Source: Conexivisphaera sp049976725 (lineage in GTDB: Archaea; Thermoproteota; Nitrososphaeria; Conexivisphaerales; Conexivisphaeraceae). From it: a stretch of 15,878 nucleotides of DNA. The notes beneath the pieces were generated by a model, which was not told the DNA's origin, ran no database searches, and saw only the letters and a program-made list of their open reading frames with translations. The stretch lies in contig JBMFHR010000021.1 of NCBI GenBank assembly GCA_049976725.1, positions 1-15,878 on the forward strand, given 5' to 3'. Positions 1 through 7,012 of this stretch are shown here, piece after piece; the stretch's first letter is position 1, and each line of letters begins with the position of its first letter. The translations under genes and the position numbers were made by a program.

Positions 1-33
1 GTTGATGGGGCCGCGCGGTCACCGGTCGACGCG

Positions 34-372
34 CTACTGCTGGGAGGACTCCGTGGCCTTCCTCAGGGATATCCGGCCGTCCCTGAACTCCAGCTCGTAG
101 ACGTCGTTGACCTCGAAGCGTATGCCCAGCATCTCGTACTCGTCCTCAGTCAGGTAGAGGACTATCTTGGGCATGCCCAGATCCCTCACGGGAGGGAGGA
201 GCCCCCAGCTCTGGAGCTGGCCCAGCAGGTTGGACATCATGGCCGCCACGTCCTGCGGCGCGCCCATGAAGCCGGCAGCGTGCCTGCGCAGCGCTATCAG
301 CTCTATCTGCTTGCCCGGGGTCCCCGTGTCGGGGTCAGTAAAGCTGGATATGCGGAACACCCTGACGAGCAC
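34..372 (-). CDS. Small conserved archaeal protein, arcadin-1-like (tentative)
   Basis: A 112-residue soluble protein with no signal peptide or membrane segment. The N-terminus has a beta-strand pattern followed by FTDPDTGTPGK (residues 11-21). A Met/Gln-rich helix covers about 38-57, and the C-terminal half carries PKIVLYLTEDEYEMLGI (68-84) and NDVYELEF (89-96). From memory this pattern resembles arcadin-1, a small protein linked to the crenactin cytoskeleton of some Thermoproteota. That match is recall, not a search, and no crenactin gene lies in the window. I chose the GTG at 372 because GAGG sits a few bases upstream and it leaves a short 34-nt gap after the DHH gene; TTG at 375 is equally possible. 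A longer frame reaching 465 would overlap the DHH gene and looks spurious. It is probably the last gene of the resolvase-like/DHH cluster. Confidence 0.7.
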   Translation of the reverse strand: MLVRVFRISSFTDPDTGTPGKQIELIALRRHAAGFMGAPQDVAAMMSNLLGQLQSWGLLPPVRDLGMPKIVLYLTEDEYEMLGIRFEVNDVYELEFRDGRISLRKATESSQQ

Positions 373-406
373 CAAAATCCTCGCCCGGAGGCACCACGGG
401 AGCGAA

Positions 407-1384
407 TTAAGCGTTTCCTCGACCGCCGGGCAGCCTGAAGTCCAGGCCCGAGATCCTCTCCGCAATGTAGTCAGCTATCGCGTCCAGCTGATCCTCGGTG
501 GGGTGCGGGAACCTGTCCTCTATGGAACCCCCCGCGGCGTGCCTCAAGTGGCCGCCGCCGCCGAACGCCTCCCCCAGGGCCTTGGTGTTCACGTCCTCGC
601 GGTTGCTGCGTATGCTGAGGTGGCCCTTGCCGGAGACCATGAACACGATGTCCCCGCCGATCCTCTCCTGCACGATGTTGGCGGCCTCCGTGCCGCTGTA
701 GGCGCCGCGGAGCCCAACGATTATCCTGTAGCCGTTGACCTCGCGCACGCGGCTCCTGAGCAGCAGCTCGTAGTCCCTCGCGAGCACCGCCTCGTACTCC
801 CTCAGGTGGGCGTCGGTCCACGAGGTCCAGAGTATGCCAAGCGAGAGCAGGTCCACCAGGTGGAGCTTCAGACCATCCCCGCGGCTCCCTCCCAGGTAGT
901 CGTAGTACGATATGAGGCGCGAGAGCAGGTTGCCGATGGGATCGCGCCTGAGGTTGAAGTCAGCGTCGTGCGCCATCTCGGCCAGGCGCGCCTCGACGGG
1001 GTCGTTCGGCCTCCCCAGCCTGCTGAACACGACCTCGGCGGCACACATGCCCTCCGTGTCGTGCGTGAGCTCGTCCACCGCGCCCTCCACTGCCGCCAGG
1101 CACTCCGAGTCCCACGCGTGGTGGTCCAGCCACAGAACCCTGGCCCCCCTGGCCCTCCAGCCGGACAGCACGGACGCCCAGCGCCGGATCGACTTCTTGT
1201 TGCAGCCGATGTCCGCTATCACGACAGTATCGCCGGGATCGGGCGCCGCCTCCCTCTCCAGGGCGTCGGCGTACTCGTCGTCGTAGTCCGCCAGCAGGAC
1301 GCGCGCCCCGGGGTTCTCCCTCAAAATTATCGCGGCCGAGGCAATGCCGTCGAGGTCCTTCGTGTGGGTGATGACAATCATCAT
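407..1384 (-). CDS. DHH/DHHA1-family phosphoesterase
   Basis: A 325-residue cytosolic metal-dependent phosphoesterase. The N-terminal DHH domain shows HTKDLDG (7-13, metal ligands H7, D10, D12), ADIG (57-60, D58) and the signature DHH at 87-89 in WLDHHAWD. The C-terminal DHHA1 substrate-binding domain ends in GGGGH (275-279) within FGGGGHLRHAAGGS. This architecture is shared by NrnA-type oligoribonuclease/pAp phosphatases and by uncharacterised archaeal paralogues, so the substrate (short RNA, pAp or a dinucleotide) is not fixed by sequence. RecJ/GAN proteins are a more distant alternative. Translation starts at the first of two consecutive ATGs, with GGAG about 9 nt upstream. The gene begins 21 nt after the resolvase-like gene and is followed 34 nt later by the arcadin-1-like gene, so the three are probably cotranscribed. 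All active-site motifs are intact. Confidence 0.92.
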   Translation of the reverse strand: MMIVITHTKDLDGIASAAIILRENPGARVLLADYDDEYADALEREAAPDPGDTVVIADIGCNKKSIRRWASVLSGWRARGARVLWLDHHAWDSECLAAVEGAVDELTHDTEGMCAAEVVFSRLGRPNDPVEARLAEMAHDADFNLRRDPIGNLLSRLISYYDYLGGSRGDGLKLHLVDLLSLGILWTSWTDAHLREYEAVLARDYELLLRSRVREVNGYRIIVGLRGAYSGTEAANIVQERIGGDIVFMVSGKGHLSIRSNREDVNTKALGEAFGGGGHLRHAAGGSIEDRFPHPTEDQLDAIADYIAERISGLDFRLPGGRGNA

Positions 1385-1405
1385 GGCCCGGGCTCCGAGG
1401 TGGAG

Positions 1406-1969
1406 CTAGTTAGGCTTTCCCCGCCGCGAGCTCAGCTCCCTGAGCTTCCTCCACACCGTCGACTTGCTCATGCCCAGCGCCTTCGCGATGGCGCGCACGC
1501 TCATCCCCCTGTCGCGCATCTCCATCAGCTCCGACTCGTCCACCGGCATGGGCGGCCGTCCAGTCCTCCTGGGCGCCTGCTGGGCCCTCGACTGCGACGA
1601 CACGACGTCCACGGCCATGGAGAGGAAACCGATGAGCAGCCTGCCCAGCGCGGTGCGGCCGTCGAGCCTGATGCCCCTGTCCACGAACACCACGGATATC
1701 CCCGACTCGTAGAGCTCCCTCAGGACCTCGTACGATGACTGGAGGTCATCGCCCAGCGTGGAGAGGTCGCGCACGAGCACGGTCCTCGCGCCGCTCCAGT
1801 TGCAGACCTGCAGCAGGCGGCTGGGGGGATCGCTGTCCTCCGAGGCGTCGACCGAGCCGACGATCACGTACCCGTGGCTCTCAGCCCAGGTCCTGATCCC
1901 CTCGTCCGACTCGCCGCGGAGGTACCCGACGGCGAGCGCCGCCCTCACCTCCTCGATGGTCCCGGACAT
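1406..1969 (-). CDS. Serine-recombinase (resolvase) homologue with lost catalytic residues, C-terminal HTH
   Basis: A 187-residue protein that aligns end to end with gamma-delta-type resolvases. The resolvase fold covers about 13-130, opening with VGYLRGES and containing LYESGISVVFVDRGI (86-100) and TALGRLLIGFLSMAV (106-120). A GRP hinge follows (137-139), then a helix-turn-helix of Hin/resolvase type (147-178, with MSVRAIAKALGMSKSTVW). The active site is gone: the Y-x-R-V-S serine position reads YLRGE (a Ser follows one residue later), and the LDRLGR arginine motif reads LSTLGD (69-74). I infer a DNA-binding protein without recombinase activity, perhaps a regulator. The start is uncertain: ATG at 1969 is directly preceded by TATAAA (1970-1975), whereas GTG at 1948 lies 25 nt from that box, as expected for a leaderless transcript, and would give 180 residues. 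No terminal repeats or other mobile-element genes flank it. Confidence 0.85.
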   Translation of the reverse strand: MSGTIEEVRAALAVGYLRGESDEGIRTWAESHGYVIVGSVDASEDSDPPSRLLQVCNWSGARTVLVRDLSTLGDDLQSSYEVLRELYESGISVVFVDRGIRLDGRTALGRLLIGFLSMAVDVVSSQSRAQQAPRRTGRPPMPVDESELMEMRDRGMSVRAIAKALGMSKSTVWRKLRELSSRRGKPN

Positions 1970-1975
1970 TTTATA
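1970..1975 (-). promoter_or_regulatory. TATA-like box of the resolvase-like/DHH cluster
   Basis: The minus strand reads CAGTATAAAATG, a strong TATA element in a GC-rich context. Its centre is about 25 nt from the GTG at 1948, which would make that GTG the leaderless start. It is too close to the ATG at 1969 for that ATG to lie within a normal transcript, unless a different upstream promoter is used. Confidence 0.5.
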
Positions 1976-2109
1976 CTGATGATCGCGCGCCGGCGCACCT
2001 AATGTCTTGAGATCTAACTCGGTAGACAAAGTGCTGCGCGGGGCTCGAATGGATGGACGCCGGAGCGCGCGATGGAAGCCCGTGGGACACCAGTGATTCC
2101 CGTGGCGGC

Positions 2110-2997
2110 CTAGATCAGGAAGACGTGGGACTCGGGCGGGCCGGGGGGATCCGACGCGCTCGCGCGGAAGTAGCTGGCGCTCCTGTTCATGTAGGGGGGA
2201 CCCTTGCGGCTGAAGATGGTCACGACCCTGCCCCCGTGGTCGATCCTGTAGCCATCGCACGGCTCGTGGGATCTCACGATCAGCGATAGCCCGTTTTCGG
2301 ATAGGAACCTCGCCGTGACGTCGGGACCGTAGAGGTGGCCGGCCCCCCTGGGGGAGGGGGCCGAGCCCGGCACGGAGGTCGGGTCGCTCCAGAGCATGTC
2401 CTCCAGGTCCTCCTTGGAGGGCCGCTCCAGGTCGGCCAGGCGGCGCGGCTCCGAAGGAGGCCCCCCGTGGACCATGAATATCCCGTTGCGCGACACGGCC
2501 GCGTGCGGGAGCCTCTGGAAGAGCTCCAGGGATCTGGCGTATATGTCCCTGCCCCTCTGCCCGAACCTGGACAGTAGGGCCTCGGGGTAATCGTGGGGCG
2601 CCGGCGGCAGCCAGGGCGGGGGCTCGTGGTTGCCCCTCAGCGCCACGACGGACCCCGGGTACTCCAGCTTCAGCGCCAGGACGGTGTAAAGGACCTCCGC
2701 CTGCGCGGGCCCCCTGTCCACGTAGTCCCCCAGGAACACGAGCGCTCCTGAGTCCAGGGCGGCGCGGGCGGGACCCGCGAGTATGGAGCGGAGCGTCTCC
2801 GCGTCGCCGTGCAGGTCCCCAATCACGACTATCTGGCCCGACCCGTGCTCCAGCCTGACGAGCCCGCCCCTCCTCGCCAGGTTCCCGCAGGATAGCTCGT
2901 CGCCCCCCATGAGCTCGATGGACCTCGCCAGGAGATCCTCGAAGGCGTCGGCGCTCACTCCCCTCGACTCCTCGAGTATCTCGAGGGGATCCCTCAT
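2110..2997 (-). CDS. PPP-family serine/threonine protein phosphatase
   Basis: A 295-residue metallophosphatase of the PP1/PP2A/PP2B (PPP) superfamily, predicted cytosolic. All signature blocks are present in order: GDLHGD (60-65), GDYVDRG (90-96), RGNHE (121-125), the metal-ligand His in MVHGG (177), WSDP (203-206) and the second His in RSHE (244). These residues build the two-metal centre that hydrolyses phosphoserine/phosphothreonine. Residues 126-150 (rich in Pro near PPPWLPPAPHDYP) form a loop after GNHE as in other archaeal PPPs. An ApaH-like dinucleotide hydrolase is less likely because the length and WSDP/RSHE blocks fit protein phosphatases. The ATG follows the ThrRS stop with a single intervening base (TGA-C-ATG), so translation is probably coupled to thrS. 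The last roughly 15 residues are Pro/Ser rich. Confidence 0.92.
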   Translation of the reverse strand: MRDPLEILEESRGVSADAFEDLLARSIELMGGDELSCGNLARRGGLVRLEHGSGQIVVIGDLHGDAETLRSILAGPARAALDSGALVFLGDYVDRGPAQAEVLYTVLALKLEYPGSVVALRGNHEPPPWLPPAPHDYPEALLSRFGQRGRDIYARSLELFQRLPHAAVSRNGIFMVHGGPPSEPRRLADLERPSKEDLEDMLWSDPTSVPGSAPSPRGAGHLYGPDVTARFLSENGLSLIVRSHEPCDGYRIDHGGRVVTIFSRKGPPYMNRSASYFRASASDPPGPPESHVFLI

Positions 2998-2998
2998 G

Positions 2999-4891
2999 TC
3001 AGGCTACACCCGTGAAGACGGGCCTGAGGGAGAGCTCCCTCGGGACGTACAGCGGCCTGGTGGGCATTCCTCCCTGCCTGCGCTCGAGCTCGGCGAAGAG
3101 CTCCTCCTGGCTCATGCGGAGGGTGGGCTCCTTCCCTATCGGGTACCCCTCCCTGGGCGTCACGCTGTAGAAGCCGCCCCTCACCTCCTCGTCCCCTATG
3201 ACCACTATGTAGGGTATCCAGCTGGACTTGGCGTCGCGTATGCGCTTGGAGAGCGTGAGGTCCCTGTCGTCCAGGCCCACCCTGAAGCCCCTGCGCTCCA
3301 GCTCGCCCGCCAGCTCAATGGCGCGCTGCATGTGGTCGGAGACCCTGACGGGTATCACCCTGACCTGCTCGGGGGAGAGCCAGAAGGGCAGCGTTGGGTT
3401 AATGCCCCTCCGCTCGTCCCACGCGGCCCGCTCCAGGAGTGAGGCCAGCGTCCTCTCCACGCTCCCGAAGCTGGAGGCGTGGAGTATTATCGGCACGGGC
3501 CTCTCCCTGCCGTCCTCGGCCACGTACCTTATCTGGAAGCGCTCGCCGTTCTTGACGTCCCACTGTACGGTGGATATCTGGACGTTGTTGCCGTCCGGGA
3601 ATATCGCCTGGTACTCGCTCTTGAAGGCGTAGTAGTGCGACATCTCGCGCATCAGCTTCACGAACGCGGGCACCCTCATCTCGGCGACCAGCGACCTTAT
3701 GTAGTCCCTGAACTTCTCGTAGTACTCCTCCACGAACTCGAACCCGAGCACCCAGTATTCGCCGGATATCACGTCGTCCATCAGGCGCTTGAAGAGGAGG
3801 CTCAGCCTCCTGTACTCCGCCCTGGCCTGCTCCTCGTCGGCTATGAACGCGTGGTGATCAGTCATGAGGAACGACCTGACCCTCATGAGACCCGTGAGCT
3901 CGCCCTTCTGCTCCTTCCGGAAACAGTTGGCCTCCTCGTAGACCTTCAGCGGCATCTGCCTGTAGGTGAACTTCAGCTTCTGGACGAACGGGAAGGCCCC
4001 CGGGTCGCTGGCGAACCTCAGAACCAGCCCGCCCTCCAGGGAGTAGTCGCGCTCGTGGAACTCGCCCTGCAGCATCCTTATGGACTCCACGTCGGTCCTG
4101 TAGATCAGCGGGTTCTGCATCTTCATGGCGCCCCACTCGCGCGCGACCCTGAAGTATGCGTAGTCGAGGATCAGGTCCCTGATCAGCGCGCCGTTGGGGT
4201 ACCACTTCATGTGGCCGACGTCGCTCTCGGGCACGTAGTCGACAAGCTCCAGCTTCCTCATGTAGTAGACGTGGCGGGGCGGGGCGCCTCTCTGGGACCT
4301 ACCCTCTAGCTCGTTCCTCATGAACTCCGCCAACATCCGGTGCTTCGGGTCGTCCTTGGCCAGCGGGGGAGCGTTCCGCCAGTTCTCCCTCGTCACCTCG
4401 TACTCCGAGCCGTCGTCGTCTATGACTATGAACCTGTGAAATTTCTCCTTAGGCTTCCCACCGCCCGTCCTGCGCGCCGCGCCCGGCTCCACGACCTTTA
4501 GCTGCTCCGCCAGCGGGTGGGCCTTGACGCTGACGCGGAAGCCCTTCGTCCACCCGAACGGTGCCCTGTGGATCTCGAGGCCCGCGGCCGCCAGCGCCTC
4601 CGAGAGCGCCCGCAGGGCCTCGATGGCGTCCCGGGGCGGCGCCAGCTTGCTGCTCAGGTGAGCGTATGGGTAGATCACGGCGCGGTTGCAGCCCACGGCG
4701 CGCGACACCTCCGCTACCTCCGACGCCATCTCCTCGGCCTCCGCGCGTCCGTCGCCGGCCTCCACGCTCGTCATGACCACCAGGGCGTCCCTGAACTCCT
4801 GGGGGCCCGCGGGCGCCTCCTCCGCGGCGTCGCTCTCCCTGCCCACTGGCCAGTATGCGAACTCGTCGACGTGCCATATCAGTGCCCTCAT
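2999..4891 (-). CDS. thrS: Threonyl-tRNA synthetase, archaeal type with editing domain
   Basis: A 630-residue class II synthetase charging tRNA-Thr. Residues 1-135 form the archaeal N-terminal editing domain (D-aminoacyl-tRNA-deacylase-like fold), with YAHLSS at 76-81 and PFGWTKGF at 111-118. A linker carries the Gly/Lys-rich stretch 137-150. The catalytic core covers about 200-500: motif 2 lies around FRKEQKGELTGLMRVRSF (324-341), and motif 3 around FGSVERTLASLLE (475-487). The anticodon-binding domain is about 505-612. Two zinc ligands of the family are visible as His (347 in TDHHAF, 471 in IILHAS). The third, Cys in the NCPG motif of E. coli ThrRS, is Asp296 in SDPG here. Editing and synthesis are in one chain, unlike the split ThrRS pairs of several crenarchaea. 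Its ATG overlaps the endonuclease III stop as ATGA, and the phosphatase gene follows after 1 nt. Confidence 0.95.
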   Translation of the reverse strand: MRALIWHVDEFAYWPVGRESDAAEEAPAGPQEFRDALVVMTSVEAGDGRAEAEEMASEVAEVSRAVGCNRAVIYPYAHLSSKLAPPRDAIEALRALSEALAAAGLEIHRAPFGWTKGFRVSVKAHPLAEQLKVVEPGAARRTGGGKPKEKFHRFIVIDDDGSEYEVTRENWRNAPPLAKDDPKHRMLAEFMRNELEGRSQRGAPPRHVYYMRKLELVDYVPESDVGHMKWYPNGALIRDLILDYAYFRVAREWGAMKMQNPLIYRTDVESIRMLQGEFHERDYSLEGGLVLRFASDPGAFPFVQKLKFTYRQMPLKVYEEANCFRKEQKGELTGLMRVRSFLMTDHHAFIADEEQARAEYRRLSLLFKRLMDDVISGEYWVLGFEFVEEYYEKFRDYIRSLVAEMRVPAFVKLMREMSHYYAFKSEYQAIFPDGNNVQISTVQWDVKNGERFQIRYVAEDGRERPVPIILHASSFGSVERTLASLLERAAWDERRGINPTLPFWLSPEQVRVIPVRVSDHMQRAIELAGELERRGFRVGLDDRDLTLSKRIRDAKSSWIPYIVVIGDEEVRGGFYSVTPREGYPIGKEPTLRMSQEELFAELERRQGGMPTRPLYVPRELSLRPVFTGVA

Positions 4892-5664
4892 TGGCTCGCC
4901 CGGGGCTGGCCAGGGCTTCTATTTTGCTTTTCATGGCCGGCGAGCCCGATCTGGGGGCATATATCGCGCAGCGGGCACTCGCCGCACCTGGGCCGGCTGG
5001 GGCGGCAGTAGACCCTGCCCAGCTGTATCAGCGCGCGGTGGGCGGAGGCGTAGTCGCGGGGATCGAAAATCGACTGAAGGACGCGCCTGATGCGATCGTA
5101 GCCGGCGCTGGGCGGCACCAGGCCGAGGCGGCGCGACACGCGCCTTATGTGCGTGTCGACGGGGAACGTCGGCTTCGACGCGCAGAACAGCAGTACGACG
5201 TCCGCGGTCTTCGGCCCGACGCCGGGCAGCTCCATGAGAGCTGCCCTCGCCGACTCCACGTCCATCGAGAGAACCCTCGATAGATCTCCCCCGTAGCGAT
5301 CGAGCACGGCCCTTGCTATCCCCCTGATGTTCCTGGCCCTCGCGCGGTACATGCCGGCGGGCCTTATGGCATCCTCTATGGCGTCGAGCGGCGCTCTGGC
5401 CAGGGCCTCGGGCCTGACGCCAACCGCCCTGTCGAGGGCGGAGAACGCCCTGTACCCATTCCTGTCGTTGGTGTTCTGCGAGAGCACGGTCGCGATCAGC
5501 GTCCTGAAGGGGTCGCCGCACCCGGGCGACGCGCGGTCTATCAGGAAGTAGCCGTCCCTCAGCGCGGGATCCCGGGCCAGCCTGCTCAGGATGTCCGGGC
5601 CCGACCTTACGGCTTCACCAGCCTCCTCCTGACCTCCACCAGTATCCTCGCGGTCATGCCCCAA
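4888..5664 (-). CDS. nth: Endonuclease III-like DNA glycosylase/AP lyase with [4Fe-4S] cluster
   Basis: A base-excision-repair enzyme that removes oxidised pyrimidines and cleaves the abasic site. From the assigned start (258 aa), the helix-hairpin-helix is LPGVGPKTAD (146-155) with catalytic Lys152. The catalytic Asp is D170 in FPVDTHIRR. The C-terminal cluster loop has Cys220, 227, 230 and 236 in the exact C-x6-C-x2-C-x5-C spacing. DPFRTLIATVLSQNT (51-65) is the conserved N-terminal core, so the start must lie upstream of it. No ATG or GTG is suitable; TTG at 5664 is the nearest conventional start, overlapping the Nudix gene by about 58 nt. A CTG at 5589, 18 nt after the Nudix stop, would give a 233-aa protein closer to the usual size. 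The 3' end overlaps the thrS start (ATGA). Confidence 0.9.
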   Translation of the reverse strand: MGHDREDTGGGQEEAGEAVRSGPDILSRLARDPALRDGYFLIDRASPGCGDPFRTLIATVLSQNTNDRNGYRAFSALDRAVGVRPEALARAPLDAIEDAIRPAGMYRARARNIRGIARAVLDRYGGDLSRVLSMDVESARAALMELPGVGPKTADVVLLFCASKPTFPVDTHIRRVSRRLGLVPPSAGYDRIRRVLQSIFDPRDYASAHRALIQLGRVYCRPSRPRCGECPLRDICPQIGLAGHEKQNRSPGQPRASQ

Positions 5665-6095
5665 ATTCTCTCCCCACCCTCCAGCACGAACTCGGGCCTC
5701 CCGGCGGCATCCCTGGACTCCGCGAGCTGCGACAGCGGCACCCACTGGTACCTGACGAGCTCCGGCGACAGCCTGACCTCGACGTCCCTAAGCAGCCTGA
5801 ACGCGAACGGCTTCACCAGTATCCAGGGGGCGTTGGAGGGCGAGAAGAAATTCATCTCGAACATCAGCTCCGCGCTCGACCTGAGGTCTATTCCGGTCTC
5901 CTCCAGCGTCTCCCTGAGCGCCGTGGCGCGAAGGTTCGGATCCGTGGGCTCCATCCTGCCGCCGGGCAGTGCCCAGTCGCCCGACCAGGGATCGACCGAG
6001 CTCTCGGCGCGCTTCACTATGAGCACGCGGCTGACGCGCGCGTCGATGACAACGGAGACCGCGGCGTAGACCACGCTCGGGTTGGCGGACCCCAC
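5607..6095 (-). CDS. Nudix hydrolase, CoA-diphosphatase-like box
   Basis: A 162-residue Nudix enzyme that should hydrolyse a nucleoside diphosphate linked to another moiety. The core is LPGGRMEPTDPNLRATALRE (43-62) followed by TLEETGI. The REx2EExG catalytic helix is intact. The spacing before it (GGxxxPxDxxxxxTALRE) matches the variant box of CoA diphosphatases (NudL/NUDT7) rather than the strict G-x5-E-x7 pattern, so a CoA-type or dinucleotide substrate is plausible but unproven. DPWSGDWALPGG before the box is also reminiscent of that group. GTG start at 6095 with a strong GAGGAGGGTG Shine-Dalgarno about 7 nt upstream. It is the first gene of the Nudix-nth-thrS-phosphatase cluster, and its 3' end is probably overlapped by the start of nth. 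Confidence 0.9.
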   Translation of the reverse strand: MGSANPSVVYAAVSVVIDARVSRVLIVKRAESSVDPWSGDWALPGGRMEPTDPNLRATALRETLEETGIDLRSSAELMFEMNFFSPSNAPWILVKPFAFRLLRDVEVRLSPELVRYQWVPLSQLAESRDAAGRPEFVLEGGERIWGMTARILVEVRRRLVKP

Positions 6096-6135
6096 GGGAT
6101 CACCCTCCTCTGCCAGGCCGATGCGTCCCCAGGCG

Positions 6136-6144
6136 ATATTAATG
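6136..6144 (-). promoter_or_regulatory. TATA-like box for the Nudix-nth-thrS-phosphatase cluster
   Basis: The minus strand reads CATTAATATC across the stop codon of the agmatinase gene. Transcription about 26 nt downstream would begin near 6114 and leave a leader of roughly 19 nt, enough to hold the strong Shine-Dalgarno in front of the GTG at 6095. The assignment rests on position and composition only. Confidence 0.45.
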
Positions 6145-7011
6145 TGACTGGGAGTCGCCCGAGCGGCGAGCGCCCCTGTCCGCCACCGAGGCCAGCACCA
6201 GCAGGGCCTTGGCGGCGAGCGCCGCTGTGACGCCCGAGGGATCGTAGGGGGGGCTCAGCTCGACTACGTCGAAGCCCAGCAGCCTGGAGCCGTCGAGCGA
6301 CGCCAGCAGACGCATCAGTTCGACGGAGGTGAGCCCGGCTGGCTCGGGATTGCCCACCCCTGGGGCGAACGCCGGATCCACCGCATCGAGGTCCAAGCTC
6401 ACGTAGACATCCTCACCGGATTCTCCGACCCTCGAGAGCTCCTCCAGGGCCCTCCCCACCTCGTAGGACGTGTATATCCTGACGCCGCGGGAGCGCGCGA
6501 ACGACAGCTCCTCGTCGGAGAACGCCCTGCCGCCCACGTGAAGGACCTCGGCGTCGCAGGACTCGAGCAGCCTCCTCATGAACGTGGCGTGCGAAGTCCT
6601 CAGCCCGTATATCTCGTCCCTCATGTCCAAGTGCGCGTCGAGGACCACGAGCTTCGCCCCGCAGAACGGCCTGTAGGCCCCGAGGGTCACCGTGTGCTCG
6701 CCGCCCACCAGTGCCGGCACCCTGCCGGAGTCCCGGATCTCGCCCACAGCCTCCTCCACGAATTTCAGGAACCTGCTGACGTCGGATGTGTACTCGAGGT
6801 CGCCGGCATCGCCCACCGGGAGGTCCTCGAGGGACCTCCCGAGCTCCACGCTGTAGAACTCCAGGTTCGGGAGCGCGGCCCTCACCGCGGCCGGCCCCAG
6901 GCGGGCGCCCGGCCTGTAGCTCTGCGTGGAGTCGAACGGCGCCCCTACTACCATGACGCGCGGGTTCCCGGGAGCCGGCGACCACTCCGTGGGGGGTCTG
7001 GCGCGGAACAA
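6139..7011 (-). CDS. speB: Agmatinase-type ureohydrolase
   Basis: A 290-residue arginase/agmatinase-family enzyme with a binuclear Mn centre, cleaving urea from a guanidino substrate, most likely agmatine to putrescine for polyamine synthesis. Metal ligands are visible as GGEH (H106), DAHLD (D125, H127, D129) and SLDLDAVDP (D207, D209). APFDSTQSYRPGARLGP (24-40) and SHATFMRR (140-147) are typical agmatinase blocks. Arginase or another ureohydrolase cannot be excluded because substrate loops are not diagnostic by eye. The TTG start at 7011 begins 1 nt after the polB stop (TGA-A-TTG), which suggests coupling to polB. An alternative start is Met20, just before VVGAPFD, which would trim a Pro-rich N-terminus. 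The TAA stop lies inside the TATA-like element of the next gene. Confidence 0.9.
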   Translation of the reverse strand: MFRARPPTEWSPAPGNPRVMVVGAPFDSTQSYRPGARLGPAAVRAALPNLEFYSVELGRSLEDLPVGDAGDLEYTSDVSRFLKFVEEAVGEIRDSGRVPALVGGEHTVTLGAYRPFCGAKLVVLDAHLDMRDEIYGLRTSHATFMRRLLESCDAEVLHVGGRAFSDEELSFARSRGVRIYTSYEVGRALEELSRVGESGEDVYVSLDLDAVDPAFAPGVGNPEPAGLTSVELMRLLASLDGSRLLGFDVVELSPPYDPSGVTAALAAKALLVLASVADRGARRSGDSQSH

Positions 7012-7012
7012 T

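Noticed and set aside
167..1738. Long plus-strand open frame opposite the arcadin-like, DHH and resolvase-like genes
   Set aside because: Its translation is a low-complexity Arg/Pro/Val/His-rich product typical of antisense frames in GC-rich DNA, and three recognised genes occupy the other strand.
1406..1969. Mobile element or invertible segment around the resolvase-like gene
   Set aside because: Catalytic residues are missing, and no flanking inverted repeats, transposase or partner gene is visible.
1974..1990. Possible C/D-box RNA (CTGATGA on the plus strand)
   Set aside because: The C box is imperfect and no paired D, D' and C' boxes were found at the expected spacing.
2079..2105. Direct repeat CCCGTGG twice, 20 nt apart, after the phosphatase gene
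   Set aside because: Seven bases in GC-rich sequence is too short to distinguish from chance; it does not form a hairpin or match an attachment site.
1970..2109. tRNA or other structured RNA in the longest intergenic gap
   Set aside because: No cloverleaf, T-loop consensus or strong hairpin could be assembled by eye.
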